From assembly GCF_900142085.1 (NCBI RefSeq), contig NZ_FQZQ01000008.1, positions 78,093 to 142,092 of the forward strand: a stretch of 64,000 bases of DNA, given 5' to 3'. The notes under the pieces were generated by a model. The model was not told the DNA's origin, did not search any database, and saw only the letters and a list, made by a program, of their open reading frames with translations. The DNA comes from Shimia gijangensis (GTDB lineage Bacteria > Pseudomonadota > Alphaproteobacteria > Rhodobacterales > Rhodobacteraceae). Positions 24,554 through 33,246 of this stretch are shown piece by piece (position 1 is the stretch's first letter; every line of letters starts with the position of its first letter). The position numbers were made by a program, and so were the translations under genes.

Positions 24554-25072
24554 ATGAGCAAGTCGAAGAGAAACGAATTTCGCCCGAACGAATACGTGGT
24601 TTATCCTGCACATGGCGTGGGGCAGATCGTGTCGATTGAAGAGCAGGAAGTGGCCGGCATGGAGCTTGAGCTGTTCGTGATCTCGTTTGAAAAAGACAAG
24701 ATGACGTTGCGGGTGCCTACCAATAAGGCAACCGAAATCGGCATGCGCTCACTCAGCTCGCCGGATGTTGTGAATCAGGCGATGACCACGCTGAAGGGTA
24801 AGGCCAAAGTGAAGCGCGCCATGTGGTCGCGCCGCGCTCAGGAATACGAGCAAAAGATCAACTCGGGCGATTTGATCGCCATCGCGGAAGTGGTGCGCGA
24901 TTTGCACCGCACTGACGATCAGCGCGAGCAGAGCTATTCTGAGCGTCAGCTGTATGAAGCCGCCCTTGAGCGTCTGACGCGCGAAGTTTCGGCTGTGGCT
25001 GGCGGCGATGAAGTGGCGGCGTCGAACCGCATTGGCGAAGTTCTGTTGTCCAGAGCTCCGGCTGCTGCCTAA
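24554..25072 (+). CDS. CarD-family transcriptional regulator (CdnL-like)
   Basis: A 172-residue CarD/CdnL protein. The N-terminal RNA-polymerase-interaction domain is seen in Y-V-V-Y-P-A-H-G-V-G-Q-I-V-S-I-E-E and F-V-I-S-F-E-K-D-K-M-T-L-R-V-P. The helical C-terminal domain carries the conserved Trp in R-A-M-W-S-R-R-A-Q-E-Y-E. The family binds the RNA polymerase beta subunit and stabilises open promoter complexes, mainly at rRNA and housekeeping genes. The ATG at 24554 follows GGAAAGGG. A strong terminator follows. Confidence 0.93.
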   Translation: MSKSKRNEFRPNEYVVYPAHGVGQIVSIEEQEVAGMELELFVISFEKDKMTLRVPTNKATEIGMRSLSSPDVVNQAMTTLKGKAKVKRAMWSRRAQEYEQKINSGDLIAIAEVVRDLHRTDDQREQSYSERQLYEAALERLTREVSAVAGGDEVAASNRIGEVLLSRAPAAA

Positions 25073-25092
25073 GATTTTTGAAAAATTAGAGA

Positions 25093-25126
25093 AAAGGCTG
25101 CGCTCGATGTGAGCGCAGCCTTTTTT
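25093..25126 (+). terminator. Strong intrinsic terminator after carD
   Basis: A 13-bp perfect stem (25093-25105 with 25111-25123) with a 5-base loop and a run of six T. It lies 20 bp after the carD stop. Confidence 0.9.
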
Positions 25127-25201
25127 CATGGAAGATCGCCCGGCAAGACAGCACCGGAGTCTCCGGTAGGGACATTTGACCCCATTTGGAAGACAGTCCG
25201 T

Positions 25202-25951
25202 TTAGAGTGTCAGGGTGATCAGCAGGGCAATTTCCACCAATTGCTGGGTCGCCCCAAGAATATCCCCGGTTTGCCCACCAATTTTGGACTTGGCTATGCT
25301 TGCGGTGGCGAGCGAAACCGCCAATGCGACCACAATCAAAGACATCGCATGGCTGCCTGTTAACAGGACGCTGGCCACGATGGCGAGAAAGACTGCAGCG
25401 CCTGCGGTCTGCTTGGAGGGCCGTCCCTGGGCGTGCGACAAGCCGGTGTCGCGAGCATGGGGCAGGGCGGCCATAAGAACAGGCATTGCCGCACGTGACA
25501 GCATATCGACCGCCACCAGCGCCCAGAACCACTGAGGGCTTTGCAGGATCATGCCCACGGCCACCCAGCGCGCCGCCAGGGACAGGCACAGGGCAATCAC
25601 CCCATAGCTGCCGATATGGCTGTCTTTCATGATCTCCAGACGCCGGGACCGGTCCCAGCCGCCCCAAAGACCGTCTGCACTGTCGGCAAGGCCGTCTTCG
25701 TGCATGGCACCGGTGACGATCACATGGGTGGCAATCCAGATTAAGGCGGCCAAAAGCGGAGGCACGCCAAAGGCCAATGCCGCACCGGTCGGTAATGCCG
25801 CCAATACTGCAGTTGCGACTCCGGCTAGCGGATAGGCCCAGGCCGCGGCAGCACCACGGGTAAAATTTGCGCGGATGGGGAGGCGTGTCAGCAGGGCCAG
25901 TGCAGTGGCAATGTCACCAACCCGTAGCATGGCTGTGTCGTCCTTAGGCAT
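25202..25951 (-). CDS. cobS: Adenosylcobinamide-GDP ribazoletransferase
   Basis: CobS joins adenosylcobinamide-GDP with alpha-ribazole (phosphate) in the last steps of B12 synthesis, in the inner membrane. The 249-residue protein is highly hydrophobic and has the signature [16 protein letters not shown], with acidic metal-binding residues, followed by K-D-S-H-I-G-S-Y-G. The ATG at 25951 follows AGGAAAAGG and is preferred over the ATG at 25987, which has no site. It is divergent from cobT with about 80 bp between starts, so the two steps of nucleotide-loop assembly are likely controlled together. Confidence 0.93.
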   Translation of the reverse strand: MPKDDTAMLRVGDIATALALLTRLPIRANFTRGAAAAWAYPLAGVATAVLAALPTGAALAFGVPPLLAALIWIATHVIVTGAMHEDGLADSADGLWGGWDRSRRLEIMKDSHIGSYGVIALCLSLAARWVAVGMILQSPQWFWALVAVDMLSRAAMPVLMAALPHARDTGLSHAQGRPSKQTAGAAVFLAIVASVLLTGSHAMSLIVVALAVSLATASIAKSKIGGQTGDILGATQQLVEIALLITLTL

Positions 25952-26032
25952 TGCGACGCCTTTTCCTGTCTTGTGGGTCTGAGGCATTCAGGTAAACAAC
26001 TCCTGACAAAAAGATTCAACAGGAGCGACCCC

Positions 26033-27043
26033 ATGTCTGCTGATTTTTCCACTCTGGCCGAGTTTCGTGCGCTTTTGGCAGATGCACCGTCCACGGATGC
26101 CAAAGCAAAAGGCGAGGCCGAGGACCGCAATGGTCAACTCACCAAGCCTCCGGGCGCTTTGGGCCGGCTGGAAGATATGGCGATCTGGTATGCAGGCTGG
26201 CGCGGCAACGGTCGCCCGTCAATCGATGCGCCACAGGTGATTGTCTTTGCTGGCAATCATGGGGTTACAGCACAGGGTGTTTCTGCTTTTCCGGCAGAAG
26301 TGACCGAGCAGATGGTCTTGAACTTTCAGCACGGAGGGGCGGCGATCAATCAGTTGTCCAAAGCTGCGGGGGCAACGATGGATGTCTATGCTTTATCTCT
26401 GGACACACCAACAGCAGATTTCACGCAAGAACCGGCCATGGATGATGCGGGTTTTCTTGAGGCGCTGAAAACTGGTTGGGATGCCGTCAGTCCAGATGCG
26501 GATTTGCTGGTCGTTGGCGAAATGGGCATTGGCAACACCACGTCGGCGGCGGCAATTGCCAACGCGTTGTTTGGTGGCGATGCAGAAGATTGGGTTGGTC
26601 GCGGAACGGGTGTGGATGATGCGGGTCTCGCGATCAAAGCGCGTGTGGTGCGCGAAGGCGTGGCACTGCATGGCGGTGGTGACGGTCTCGACGCGTTGCA
26701 AAAACTGGGTGGCCGCGAATTGGCGGCGATGGTTGGCGCGATTGTCAGGGCCCGTTCGTTGCGTATTCCGGTGATTATGGACGGATTTATCTGTACCGCT
26801 GCGGCCGCGACGCTGGCGTCTACACAAGACGGCGCGTTGGATCACGTGATCTCCGGGCATGTGAGCGCCGAAGCCGCGCATCACGCGTTATTGGGTAAGT
26901 TGGGCAAAGAGCCGATCCTGAGCCTTGGAATGCGTCTGGGCGAAGCGTCGGGGGGGGCTTTGGCGATCAATATTCTGAAATCGGCGGTGGCCTGTCATTC
27001 CGGCATGGCGACCTTTGCCGAAGCCGGCGTTTCGGACGGCTGA
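26033..27043 (+). CDS. cobT: Nicotinate-nucleotide--dimethylbenzimidazole phosphoribosyltransferase
   Basis: CobT activates the B12 lower ligand by moving phosphoribose from nicotinate mononucleotide onto 5,6-dimethylbenzimidazole. The 336-residue protein has [10 protein letters not shown] near the start, A-G-N-H-G-V (substrate-site region), [12 protein letters not shown] and the C-terminal [10 protein letters not shown]. The ATG at 26033 follows AGGAG. The dimethylbenzimidazole it uses would be made by BluB (50800-51588). Confidence 0.94.
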   Translation: MSADFSTLAEFRALLADAPSTDAKAKGEAEDRNGQLTKPPGALGRLEDMAIWYAGWRGNGRPSIDAPQVIVFAGNHGVTAQGVSAFPAEVTEQMVLNFQHGGAAINQLSKAAGATMDVYALSLDTPTADFTQEPAMDDAGFLEALKTGWDAVSPDADLLVVGEMGIGNTTSAAAIANALFGGDAEDWVGRGTGVDDAGLAIKARVVREGVALHGGGDGLDALQKLGGRELAAMVGAIVRARSLRIPVIMDGFICTAAAATLASTQDGALDHVISGHVSAEAAHHALLGKLGKEPILSLGMRLGEASGGALAINILKSAVACHSGMATFAEAGVSDG

Positions 27044-27065
27044 TCTGCGCGATCTGATTGGTTTG

Positions 27066-27097
27066 AAAGGGCGCCTGAACGACAGGCGCCCTTTTTT
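27066..27097. terminator. Terminator shared by cobT and the antiporter gene
   Basis: A 12-bp perfect stem (27066-27077 with 27083-27094), AACGA loop, then T to 27097. On the minus strand the stem is also followed by a run of pyrimidines. The last base of the antiporter stop codon (27096) lies inside the T tract, so the hairpin can end both convergent transcripts. Confidence 0.88.
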
Positions 27098-28964
27098 ATT
27101 TGCTGTCTTCGCCAGAATCCAGGGCCGCCAGCAAAGCAACTTCCAGTTCGGCCTGTAGTTCTTTGGCGCGGGCGACGTATTCCGGATTGTTTTCAAGCCG
27201 CATGTCAGGGCGCCAGAGGGTGGCCAGCTCGCGAACGGAATATCGATCATGCTGATAAAAGGCCTCTTCGGCCTTGGCAGCCTCATATTCGTTCATTCCA
27301 ATATTTTCGAGAACATAGCGTCCGGCCCGCAAAGACGAGTCAAACAATTCACGCACAATGTCGTCTGCCCCGGCCTGATACAGCTGAAAGACGTGTTGAC
27401 GATCATGCGCGCGCACAACGATGTGCAAGTCAGGACGTTCGCGGCGGGCGTGACGCACCAGATTTAGTGAGGCGTCAATGTCGTTGATGGTGATCACCAG
27501 AACGCGGGCCTTGCTCAGTCCAGCAGCATGCAACAGTTCGGGGCGGGTGGGATCACCGAAAAATCCTTTGACCCCGAATTTGCGCATCAGTTCGATGGCG
27601 CGAATGTCATGGTCCAGAACCACTGTGTTGAACCCTGCAGAACGCACCAGCCGGTTCACGATTTGGCCAAAACGGCCAATGCCCACAATGATCACCGGAC
27701 CTTCTTCGTCGATCTCATCATGCTCGTGGGTTGGATCGTCGTCTTCAATGAAACGGCGTAGCAACAGATCATGCACAATAAACAGCAAGGGTGTGATCAG
27801 CATCGACAAGGCCACGATCAGCATCAGGTTTTCAGCCAGTGCCGGTGGTAACACATGTTGTTGCAGCGAGAATGAGATTAACACAAAGCCAAATTCACCC
27901 GCCTGCGCCATGGCCAGCGTGAACAAAATCTGATCGCGGCCGCGAAGGCCAAAGACGCGGCCCAATAAGTAAAGGATCAGGCCTTTGGCAAACATGATTG
28001 CCAGTGTGATCGACAGGATCGGCCAAGGGTCGGCAAAGAATCCGACAAAGTCGATCTGCGCGCCCACCGTGATGAAAAACAGACCTAACAGCAGGCCTTT
28101 GAAGGGCTGAATGTCGCTTTCCAGTTCATGGCGAAATTCGCTGTTGGCCAATAGGACACCCGCTAGGAAAGTTCCCAGAGCAGGGGACAGCCCCACAAGC
28201 ATCATCAACAAAGCAATGCCGACCACGATCAGCAAAGCAAAGGCCGTGTACATCTCGCGCAGGCGCGCGCCGTGGATGAACCGAAAGATGGGCCGCACAA
28301 GGTACATGCCTGCCAGAACCACAAGGCCCACAGCGCCAAGCGTGACCAGCGTCACGCCCCAACCTGGCAGGCCATCGACCAGCGACATGGTGCTGTGGCT
28401 GGTCTCGTGGGACGGACGTTGGATTGATCCGTCCTGCGAGAGCTGCATTTCCGGGGCCATCGCCAGCAAGGGCAGGATCGCAAGCATCGGGATAACAGCG
28501 ATATCCTGCGCCAGCAGAACCGAAAAGGACGAACGCCCGCCTCCGGTCTGCATCAGTTTTTTCTCTGAAAGGGTTTGCAGCACAATCGCCGTGGATGAGA
28601 GCGCAAAAATCATTCCCAGAGCGATCGACATTTTCAAAGGATACCCGAGGAATATTGAGGCCGTCATGACCGTCGCCCCGGTAATGCTGATCTGCATGCC
28701 ACCCAAGCCCAGCAGCTTGTCTCGCATCGCCCACAAGGCACGCGGGTCCAGTTCGAGGCCGATCAGGAACAGCATCATCACCACGCCAAACTCGGCATAG
28801 TGCAAAAGATCTTCGGGCTGTTCGATCAATCCCAAAACCGGGCCAATCGCCACGCCTGCCAGCAAATAGCCAAGCACAGATCCCATACCCAACCGCGAAG
28901 CGATGGGGACGGCGATCACAGCTGCCAGCAAAAAGATCGTGGCCTGATACAGAACACCTTCCAT
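27096..28964 (-). CDS. Kef-type monovalent cation:proton antiporter (CPA2) with RCK domain
   Basis: A 622-residue CPA2 antiporter. About 12-13 membrane spans fill residues 1-395, with the conserved F-L-I-G-L-E-L (span 3), L-L-A-Q-D-I-A-V-I-P (transport Asp) and M-A-Q-A-G-E-F-G-F-V. Residues ~425-545 form an RCK/TrkA-N nucleotide-binding domain that opens V-I-I-V-G-I-G-R-F-G-Q. Such proteins extrude K+ or Na+ in exchange for H+ and in KefB/C respond to glutathione adducts; the gating ligand here is unknown. The Lrp gene lies 16 bp upstream on the same strand. Confidence 0.92.
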   Translation of the reverse strand: MEGVLYQATIFLLAAVIAVPIASRLGMGSVLGYLLAGVAIGPVLGLIEQPEDLLHYAEFGVVMMLFLIGLELDPRALWAMRDKLLGLGGMQISITGATVMTASIFLGYPLKMSIALGMIFALSSTAIVLQTLSEKKLMQTGGGRSSFSVLLAQDIAVIPMLAILPLLAMAPEMQLSQDGSIQRPSHETSHSTMSLVDGLPGWGVTLVTLGAVGLVVLAGMYLVRPIFRFIHGARLREMYTAFALLIVVGIALLMMLVGLSPALGTFLAGVLLANSEFRHELESDIQPFKGLLLGLFFITVGAQIDFVGFFADPWPILSITLAIMFAKGLILYLLGRVFGLRGRDQILFTLAMAQAGEFGFVLISFSLQQHVLPPALAENLMLIVALSMLITPLLFIVHDLLLRRFIEDDDPTHEHDEIDEEGPVIIVGIGRFGQIVNRLVRSAGFNTVVLDHDIRAIELMRKFGVKGFFGDPTRPELLHAAGLSKARVLVITINDIDASLNLVRHARRERPDLHIVVRAHDRQHVFQLYQAGADDIVRELFDSSLRAGRYVLENIGMNEYEAAKAEEAFYQHDRYSVRELATLWRPDMRLENNPEYVARAKELQAELEVALLAALDSGEDSK

Positions 28965-28980
28965 GAAACTTCCTCTTCCT

Positions 28981-29436
28981 TCAGGTCGGCAGCGGTGCGT
29001 CGCGTTTGAACTGGTCCATAACGATCTGGCTTTGCACCCGGCTCACGGCAGGATGTGGCAGCAAAAGTTCGTGAATCAAGGTGTTGAGCGCGCCTAAGTC
29101 TTCACAATAGACGCGAAGCAAATAATCCGCATCCCCTGTCAGCGTCCAGGCGCTGGTGACTTCAGGGCGGGTGTTGACCATCGACACAAAGCCGCGACCA
29201 TGTTCGGGGCCATGCACGCCCAATGTGACCTGCACAAAGGCCTGAACCCCCAGACCTACTTTGTTGGGGTCCAATCGGGCGGAATAGCCCTGAATGTAGC
29301 CGTCGGTCTCAAGCCGCTGCCGGCGACGACCAGCCTGACTGGGTGACAAGTTGAGAATCTCTCCCAACTCCTGCGCCGTCAGGTGGGCGTTTTTTTGCAG
29401 CGCGGCCAAAAGCCGTTTGTCCATGTCATCCAGCAT
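28981..29436 (-). CDS. Lrp/AsnC-family transcriptional regulator
   Basis: A 151-residue Lrp-type regulator: an N-terminal helix-turn-helix (M-D-K-R-L-L-A-A-L-Q, then L-S-P-S-Q-A-G-R-R-R-Q-R-L) and a C-terminal RAM ligand-binding domain (V-Q-V-T-L-G-V-H-G, then T-G-D-A-D-Y-L-L-R-V). It is divergent from hppD, so control of tyrosine/phenylalanine catabolism in response to an amino acid is the natural inference. The start at 29436 excludes an upstream stretch that overlaps the control region; an ATG at 29424 is also possible. Confidence 0.9.
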   Translation of the reverse strand: MLDDMDKRLLAALQKNAHLTAQELGEILNLSPSQAGRRRQRLETDGYIQGYSARLDPNKVGLGVQAFVQVTLGVHGPEHGRGFVSMVNTRPEVTSAWTLTGDADYLLRVYCEDLGALNTLIHELLLPHPAVSRVQSQIVMDQFKRDAPLPT

Positions 29437-29449
29437 GTGCGCAGTTTCC

Positions 29450-29491
29450 GCGTTTTTTGTAACAGATGTGCGTAAGGTACGCATTTTTTGT
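29450..29491. promoter_or_regulatory. Candidate Lrp operator between the regulator and hppD
   Basis: The palindrome TGCGTA-AGG-TACGCA (29469-29483) is flanked by two near-identical direct repeats, GCGTTTTTTGT (29450-29460) and GCATTTTTTGT (29481-29491), 31 bp apart, about three helical turns. A/T-rich direct repeats in helical phase with a central palindrome suit an octameric Lrp-type regulator. Confidence 0.5.
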
Positions 29492-29589
29492 GCTGAATGC
29501 ACCCATCTTTGCGCAATAACTGTGCCGATGCCGATCTATATTGAGGACAAGCGAACACTTAACACATTCACCAGCAATGGAGACGCGAA

Positions 29590-30687
29590 ATGGGTCCTTT
29601 CCCGCATGATGCCCCCCGAGCCGAAATTTCTGACTATAACCCTGCCGGAACCGATGGCTTTGAATTCGTAGAATTTGCCCACCCAGAGCCGCAAGAACTG
29701 CGTGATCTTTTTGTACGTATGGGATTTGCCCATGTGGCCAACCATAAAACCCGCGCCGTTGAACTGTGGCAGCAGGGGGATGTGACCTATATCCTGAACA
29801 ACGACCCGGACAGCTTTGCCCTGCGCTTTGTCGAAGAGCACGGACCTTGCGCGCCGTCGATGGGCTGGCGTGTTGTGGATGCGCAAAAGGCGTATGAGCA
29901 TGCGATTGCCCAAGGTGCCGAAGCTTATGATGACGGCGATAAAACGCTGGACTGGCCTGCAATTAAAGGCATCGGTGGCAGCTTGCTCTATTTTACTGAC
30001 CAGTATTATGACACGTCGCCCTACAATGAAGAGTTCGACTGGACGGATACATCAAAGCCAGAAGGCGACGGGTTCTATTACCTTGATCACCTGACGCACA
30101 ATGTCTTCAAAGGCAATATGGACAAGTGGTTCAAGTTCTATTGTGATTTGTTCAATTTCCGCGAAATCAGGTTCTTTGACATCGAAGGCAAGTTCACCGG
30201 GTTGTTCAGCCGCGCGCTGACCTCGCCTTGCAACAAAATCCGTATTCCGATCAACGAAGATCGTGGTGAGACCGGCCAGATCGTCAGCTATCTGAGAAAG
30301 TACAATGGCGAAGGCATTCAGCACATCGCTGTGGGCACGGATGATATCTATGCGTCAACCGACAAGATTGCGGACAAGGGCCTGAAGTTCATGCCCGGCC
30401 CAAATGAGGCCTACTACGATCTGAGCTATACCCGCGTTGTAGATCATGGCGAGCCAAAAGACCGGATGATGAAACACGGTATTCTGATCGACGGAGAAGG
30501 TGTTGTAGACGGCGGAGAGACCCGCATCTTGTTGCAGATTTTCTCAAAAACAGTGATCGGCCCGATCTTTTTCGAATTCATCCAGCGCAAGGGCGACGAC
30601 GGCTTTGGTGAGGGTAACTTCAAAGCCCTGTTTGAATCCATTGAACGCGAACAAATCGAGAGCGGCGAAATCGAAGCCGCCGAATAA
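29590..30687 (+). CDS. hppD: 4-hydroxyphenylpyruvate dioxygenase
   Basis: HppD converts 4-hydroxyphenylpyruvate to homogentisate, the second step of tyrosine breakdown, using Fe(II) and O2. The 365-residue protein has two VOC-type halves. The three iron ligands are visible: His167 (L-D-H-L-T-H-N), His245 (I-Q-H-I-A-V) and Glu329 (F-F-E-F-I-Q-R). The length and the C-terminal segment F-G-E-G-N-F-K-A-L-F-E-S-I-E are typical. It is preceded by a palindromic control region shared with the Lrp gene and ends at a strong terminator. No other homogentisate-pathway gene is present in the window. Confidence 0.96.
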   Translation: MGPFPHDAPRAEISDYNPAGTDGFEFVEFAHPEPQELRDLFVRMGFAHVANHKTRAVELWQQGDVTYILNNDPDSFALRFVEEHGPCAPSMGWRVVDAQKAYEHAIAQGAEAYDDGDKTLDWPAIKGIGGSLLYFTDQYYDTSPYNEEFDWTDTSKPEGDGFYYLDHLTHNVFKGNMDKWFKFYCDLFNFREIRFFDIEGKFTGLFSRALTSPCNKIRIPINEDRGETGQIVSYLRKYNGEGIQHIAVGTDDIYASTDKIADKGLKFMPGPNEAYYDLSYTRVVDHGEPKDRMMKHGILIDGEGVVDGGETRILLQIFSKTVIGPIFFEFIQRKGDDGFGEGNFKALFESIEREQIESGEIEAAE

Positions 30688-30712
30688 CCCGGTCCAACAC
30701 AGGGAAGAAGAG

Positions 30713-30742
30713 CCGCCCGGTTGCAAGTCCGGGCGGTTTTTT
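30713..30742 (+). terminator. Intrinsic terminator after hppD
   Basis: CCGCCCGG (30713-30720) pairs with CCGGGCGG (30729-30736) around an 8-base loop, followed by six T (30737-30742), 26 bp after the hppD stop. Confidence 0.88.
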
Positions 30743-30818
30743 CTTTGGCCGGGCGGTGTTATCCTTTTTTGTGTATTGCCTTAGCGTTGTTCGAGTTGAT
30801 TTGAGGAGGGACCTCGTC

Positions 30819-31175
30819 ATGGTGGTGAAGCGCATCGTTTCAAACATCGCCTGTCTGTCGACGGAAGAGGTGCAAAAGTTTTATTGCGACCTGTTTGACC
30901 TAAAAGTTGCGATGGATTTTGGGTGGATCGCAACCCTGACATCCGAAGAAAACGCACCAGCTCAAATCAGTATTGCCCAGCACGGGGGCTCAGGCACTGA
31001 CGTTCCTGACTTGTCTATCGAAGTTGACGATGTTGATGCGGCCTATCTGCGGGCCCAACAAATGGGCCTTGAGGTCAACTATGACCTGACAGACGAGCCA
31101 TGGGGCGTACGACGGTTTTATGTCACGGACCCGACAGGTAAGTTGCTGAATATATTGGCTCATTCAGATAAATAA
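30819..31175 (+). CDS. VOC-family (glyoxalase/bleomycin-resistance-like) protein
   Basis: A 118-residue single VOC domain. It shows the alternating beta-alpha-beta pattern K-R-I-V-S-N-I-A-C-L-S...V-Q-K-F-Y-C-D-L-F and the second half D-L-S-I-E-V-D-D-V-D-A-A-Y, ending R-R-F-Y-V-T-D-P-T-G-K-L-L-N-I-L. These proteins are small metal-dependent lyases, dioxygenases or binding proteins. Here the substrate is unknown. The ATG at 30819 follows GAGGAGGG. Its 3' end overlaps the convergent acyltransferase gene by 16 bp. Confidence 0.85.
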   Translation: MVVKRIVSNIACLSTEEVQKFYCDLFDLKVAMDFGWIATLTSEENAPAQISIAQHGGSGTDVPDLSIEVDDVDAAYLRAQQMGLEVNYDLTDEPWGVRRFYVTDPTGKLLNILAHSDK

Positions 31176-32038
31176 AGGCCGGGCACCAATCCCTCGGCGG
31201 TAGATTTTAGTGTGGCAGAATCCGTGCCAGGAGCTTTGGGCGGAGCATAATGAACATCGTAAGTCCCCCCCAGTTTTTCCAGCAATTCGGCAGCATAACG
31301 GAGCGAGCCAATCTGTGCCCCAATGTTGTCATTTCGCATACTGAAATATCGGGAAAATTTGCGTAAGGTATAATAATACTGCGAATTTTTGGCATCTAGC
31401 GCGGCAGGAACAATCGGTGCGTCGCAACGCTTTGATATCTTTGAGGTTCCGTTGCGCCAGGCCGGCTCAACCAATTTGTCTTGGGTACGGTAGGGAACCC
31501 GACCGGATCCGAATATCAGCAACGCACCACCCGATTTGAGATGGTTTTGCATCGCCTCGTGGGTGCTGCGGGCCGACAAAGCCTGATTTTTCTTGCTGAT
31601 CCGAACCGGAACAATGTTGTCTTTCCCCAGAAAATCCTGCGCCTCCAGATTGGCGACGACTTTGATGTCCGATCGTTGCCGTTGAAGGGCGGTGATATGC
31701 GCCAGAAACTCGAACAGGCCAGTTGGGTGGGTTGAGGCGATGATAACAGCCCCTTGGGCAGGGACGTAGCCAAGGCCGTGGGGAATGATTTTTGTGCCGC
31801 CTCGACGGCTCAAAAGATCCTCAACAAGGGCAAGTCCGGTTTTATCCCCAATCTCATCCAGCAGGGCCTCGGCAGCACGTAACGAGAAAAAGGTCTGTCC
31901 CAAAAACAGTTGGCTGACCGCATCTGTCGTATGCAGTGCCGCACGTACCAGCCCCAGCCGGAAAAGGGACGTTTCAGGCAGATGCAGGCGGGAGCGCAGC
32001 GCTCCGTCTAACGGATGGCCTTGTCTAGTGCTGGTCAC
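31160..32038 (-). CDS. Lysophospholipid acyltransferase-like protein, tandem paralogue 1
   Basis: A 292-residue protein of the PlsC-like acyltransferase superfamily. The first catalytic block reads S-T-H-P-T-G-L-F-E, with Glu where the neighbour has Asp in the His-x5-Asp motif. The second is G-A-L-L-I-F-G-S-G-R-V-P (acceptor/phosphate binding). It shares most of its length with the neighbouring gene (32302-33222), including the opening P-L-D-G-A-L. A role in membrane lipid acylation is inferred; the acceptor is unknown. It uses a GTG start with AGAGG upstream. No signal or strong membrane span is seen. Confidence 0.78.
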   Translation of the reverse strand: MTSTRQGHPLDGALRSRLHLPETSLFRLGLVRAALHTTDAVSQLFLGQTFFSLRAAEALLDEIGDKTGLALVEDLLSRRGGTKIIPHGLGYVPAQGAVIIASTHPTGLFEFLAHITALQRQRSDIKVVANLEAQDFLGKDNIVPVRISKKNQALSARSTHEAMQNHLKSGGALLIFGSGRVPYRTQDKLVEPAWRNGTSKISKRCDAPIVPAALDAKNSQYYYTLRKFSRYFSMRNDNIGAQIGSLRYAAELLEKLGGTYDVHYAPPKAPGTDSATLKSTAEGLVPGLYLSE

Positions 32039-32206
32039 CTTGGCCTCTTTTGTTGGTTTAGAACTCTCATGCCGTGCTTAGCATAATGGGCAGAGTTGTT
32101 CTGGTGCTGAATTCCATACCTTGCGGTATCTTTTTTTACAAAGGTGGAACACAATGCGTGCCGCTACATGTGTATCAAGTGTCGCGCTTTTCAAGGTGAA
32201 CTGGGA

Positions 32207-32226
32207 CGATCAATGAGGTTTGATCG
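32207..32226. repeat. Inverted repeat between the two acyltransferase genes
   Basis: CGATCAA (32207-32213) and TTGATCG (32220-32226) form a 7-bp inverted repeat with a 6-bp spacer, flanked on both sides by CTGGGAC. It is about 170 bp upstream of the downstream paralogue (start 32038) and could be an operator. The rest of this 263-bp gap shows nothing recognisable. Confidence 0.4.
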
Positions 32227-32301
32227 ACTGGGACAGGCTGCTTTCAATTTTGCTGAAGGCCTGCGAGCAGGGAAGAGTCGAAGGGTGACGTCCCTTAAGG
32301 G

Positions 32302-33222
32302 TCAACGCGCCTCATAGAGATCGGGGATCAGACCTTCGGCGGCCTTTTGAATGTGTTCAGGTGCGGTACCGGCGGGCAGCGGCGCTGTGTAATGCACATC
32401 GTAAGAGCCGCCAAGTTGATCCAGCATTTCGGCCACATACCGCAGTGAAGCCACCATCAGGGCGGTATCCGGGTTCCCGCTGAGACGCATGGCCAGATTG
32501 CGCAGGCCATAATAGTAAGACGAGTTTTGCGCATTCACGGCGGCAGGAATGATCTCAACATTACAGTCCTGTGACACGCGGGTCGCGCCCGAACGCCAGT
32601 TGCGTTCTACAAGTTTGCCATCCTTGCGATCCGGCACGCGCCCGGAGCCAAAGATCAACAATGCCCCACCGTCCTCAAGATGCTGATGCATCCGGCTGGT
32701 GGTGTAATTCTTGGAGGACAGATGCGTCTGTTTCGTGATCCGCACCGGGATAATGGTTTCATGCCCCAGAAATTGCGCCATGTCTTCATTGGCAACAACC
32801 TTCAGATCCGGGCGTCGGTTCAACAGCGCGCCGGTATGGGCAAAATAGTCAAACGCACCCGTGGGGTGGGTGGACGCAATAAGGGCAGGCCCGGTTTTGG
32901 GGACGTGCTCTGCGCCATAAGCGGTGATTTTTGTGCCACCTTTGAGATCCAGAATACCGTGCACAAGCTCGGCGCCCATCGCAAAATCCATGTCGGTGCG
33001 CAGAGCCTCGGCTTCGCGCAGACCAAAAAATGGCTTTCGGGCTATCACGCGGCTTATGCTGTCTGCCGTGTGAATCACGCCGCGTAGCAGATTTAGCCGA
33101 AATCGGGCGTCTTCGGGCAGGCGCAGCCGATCCAAAAGAGCGCCGTCCAGGGGTCTGTTACGATACTTACTGATAACGATGCTCCTGAACGTCTGGACCC
33201 AAGTGTGCCTGATGCAAGGCAA
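32302..33222 (-). CDS. Lysophospholipid acyltransferase-like protein, tandem paralogue 2
   Basis: A paralogue of the preceding gene product, with S-T-H-P-T-G-A-F-D (His-x5-Asp intact) and G-G-A-L-L-I-F-G-S-G-R-V-P. The likely role is acyl transfer to a glycerophospholipid or related acceptor at the membrane. The start is unresolved: the frame opens at TTG 33222, which has no ribosome binding site, while AGGAG at 33186-33182 points to an ATC codon at 33174 that matches the start of the paralogue. From 33174 the product would be about 290 residues, like its twin. The GspL-like gene ends 24 bp upstream on the same strand. Confidence 0.75.
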   Translation of the reverse strand: MPCIRHTWVQTFRSIVISKYRNRPLDGALLDRLRLPEDARFRLNLLRGVIHTADSISRVIARKPFFGLREAEALRTDMDFAMGAELVHGILDLKGGTKITAYGAEHVPKTGPALIASTHPTGAFDYFAHTGALLNRRPDLKVVANEDMAQFLGHETIIPVRITKQTHLSSKNYTTSRMHQHLEDGGALLIFGSGRVPDRKDGKLVERNWRSGATRVSQDCNVEIIPAAVNAQNSSYYYGLRNLAMRLSGNPDTALMVASLRYVAEMLDQLGGSYDVHYTAPLPAGTAPEHIQKAAEGLIPDLYEAR

Positions 33223-33246
33223 CTGCGATGCTATTGATACCCGAAA

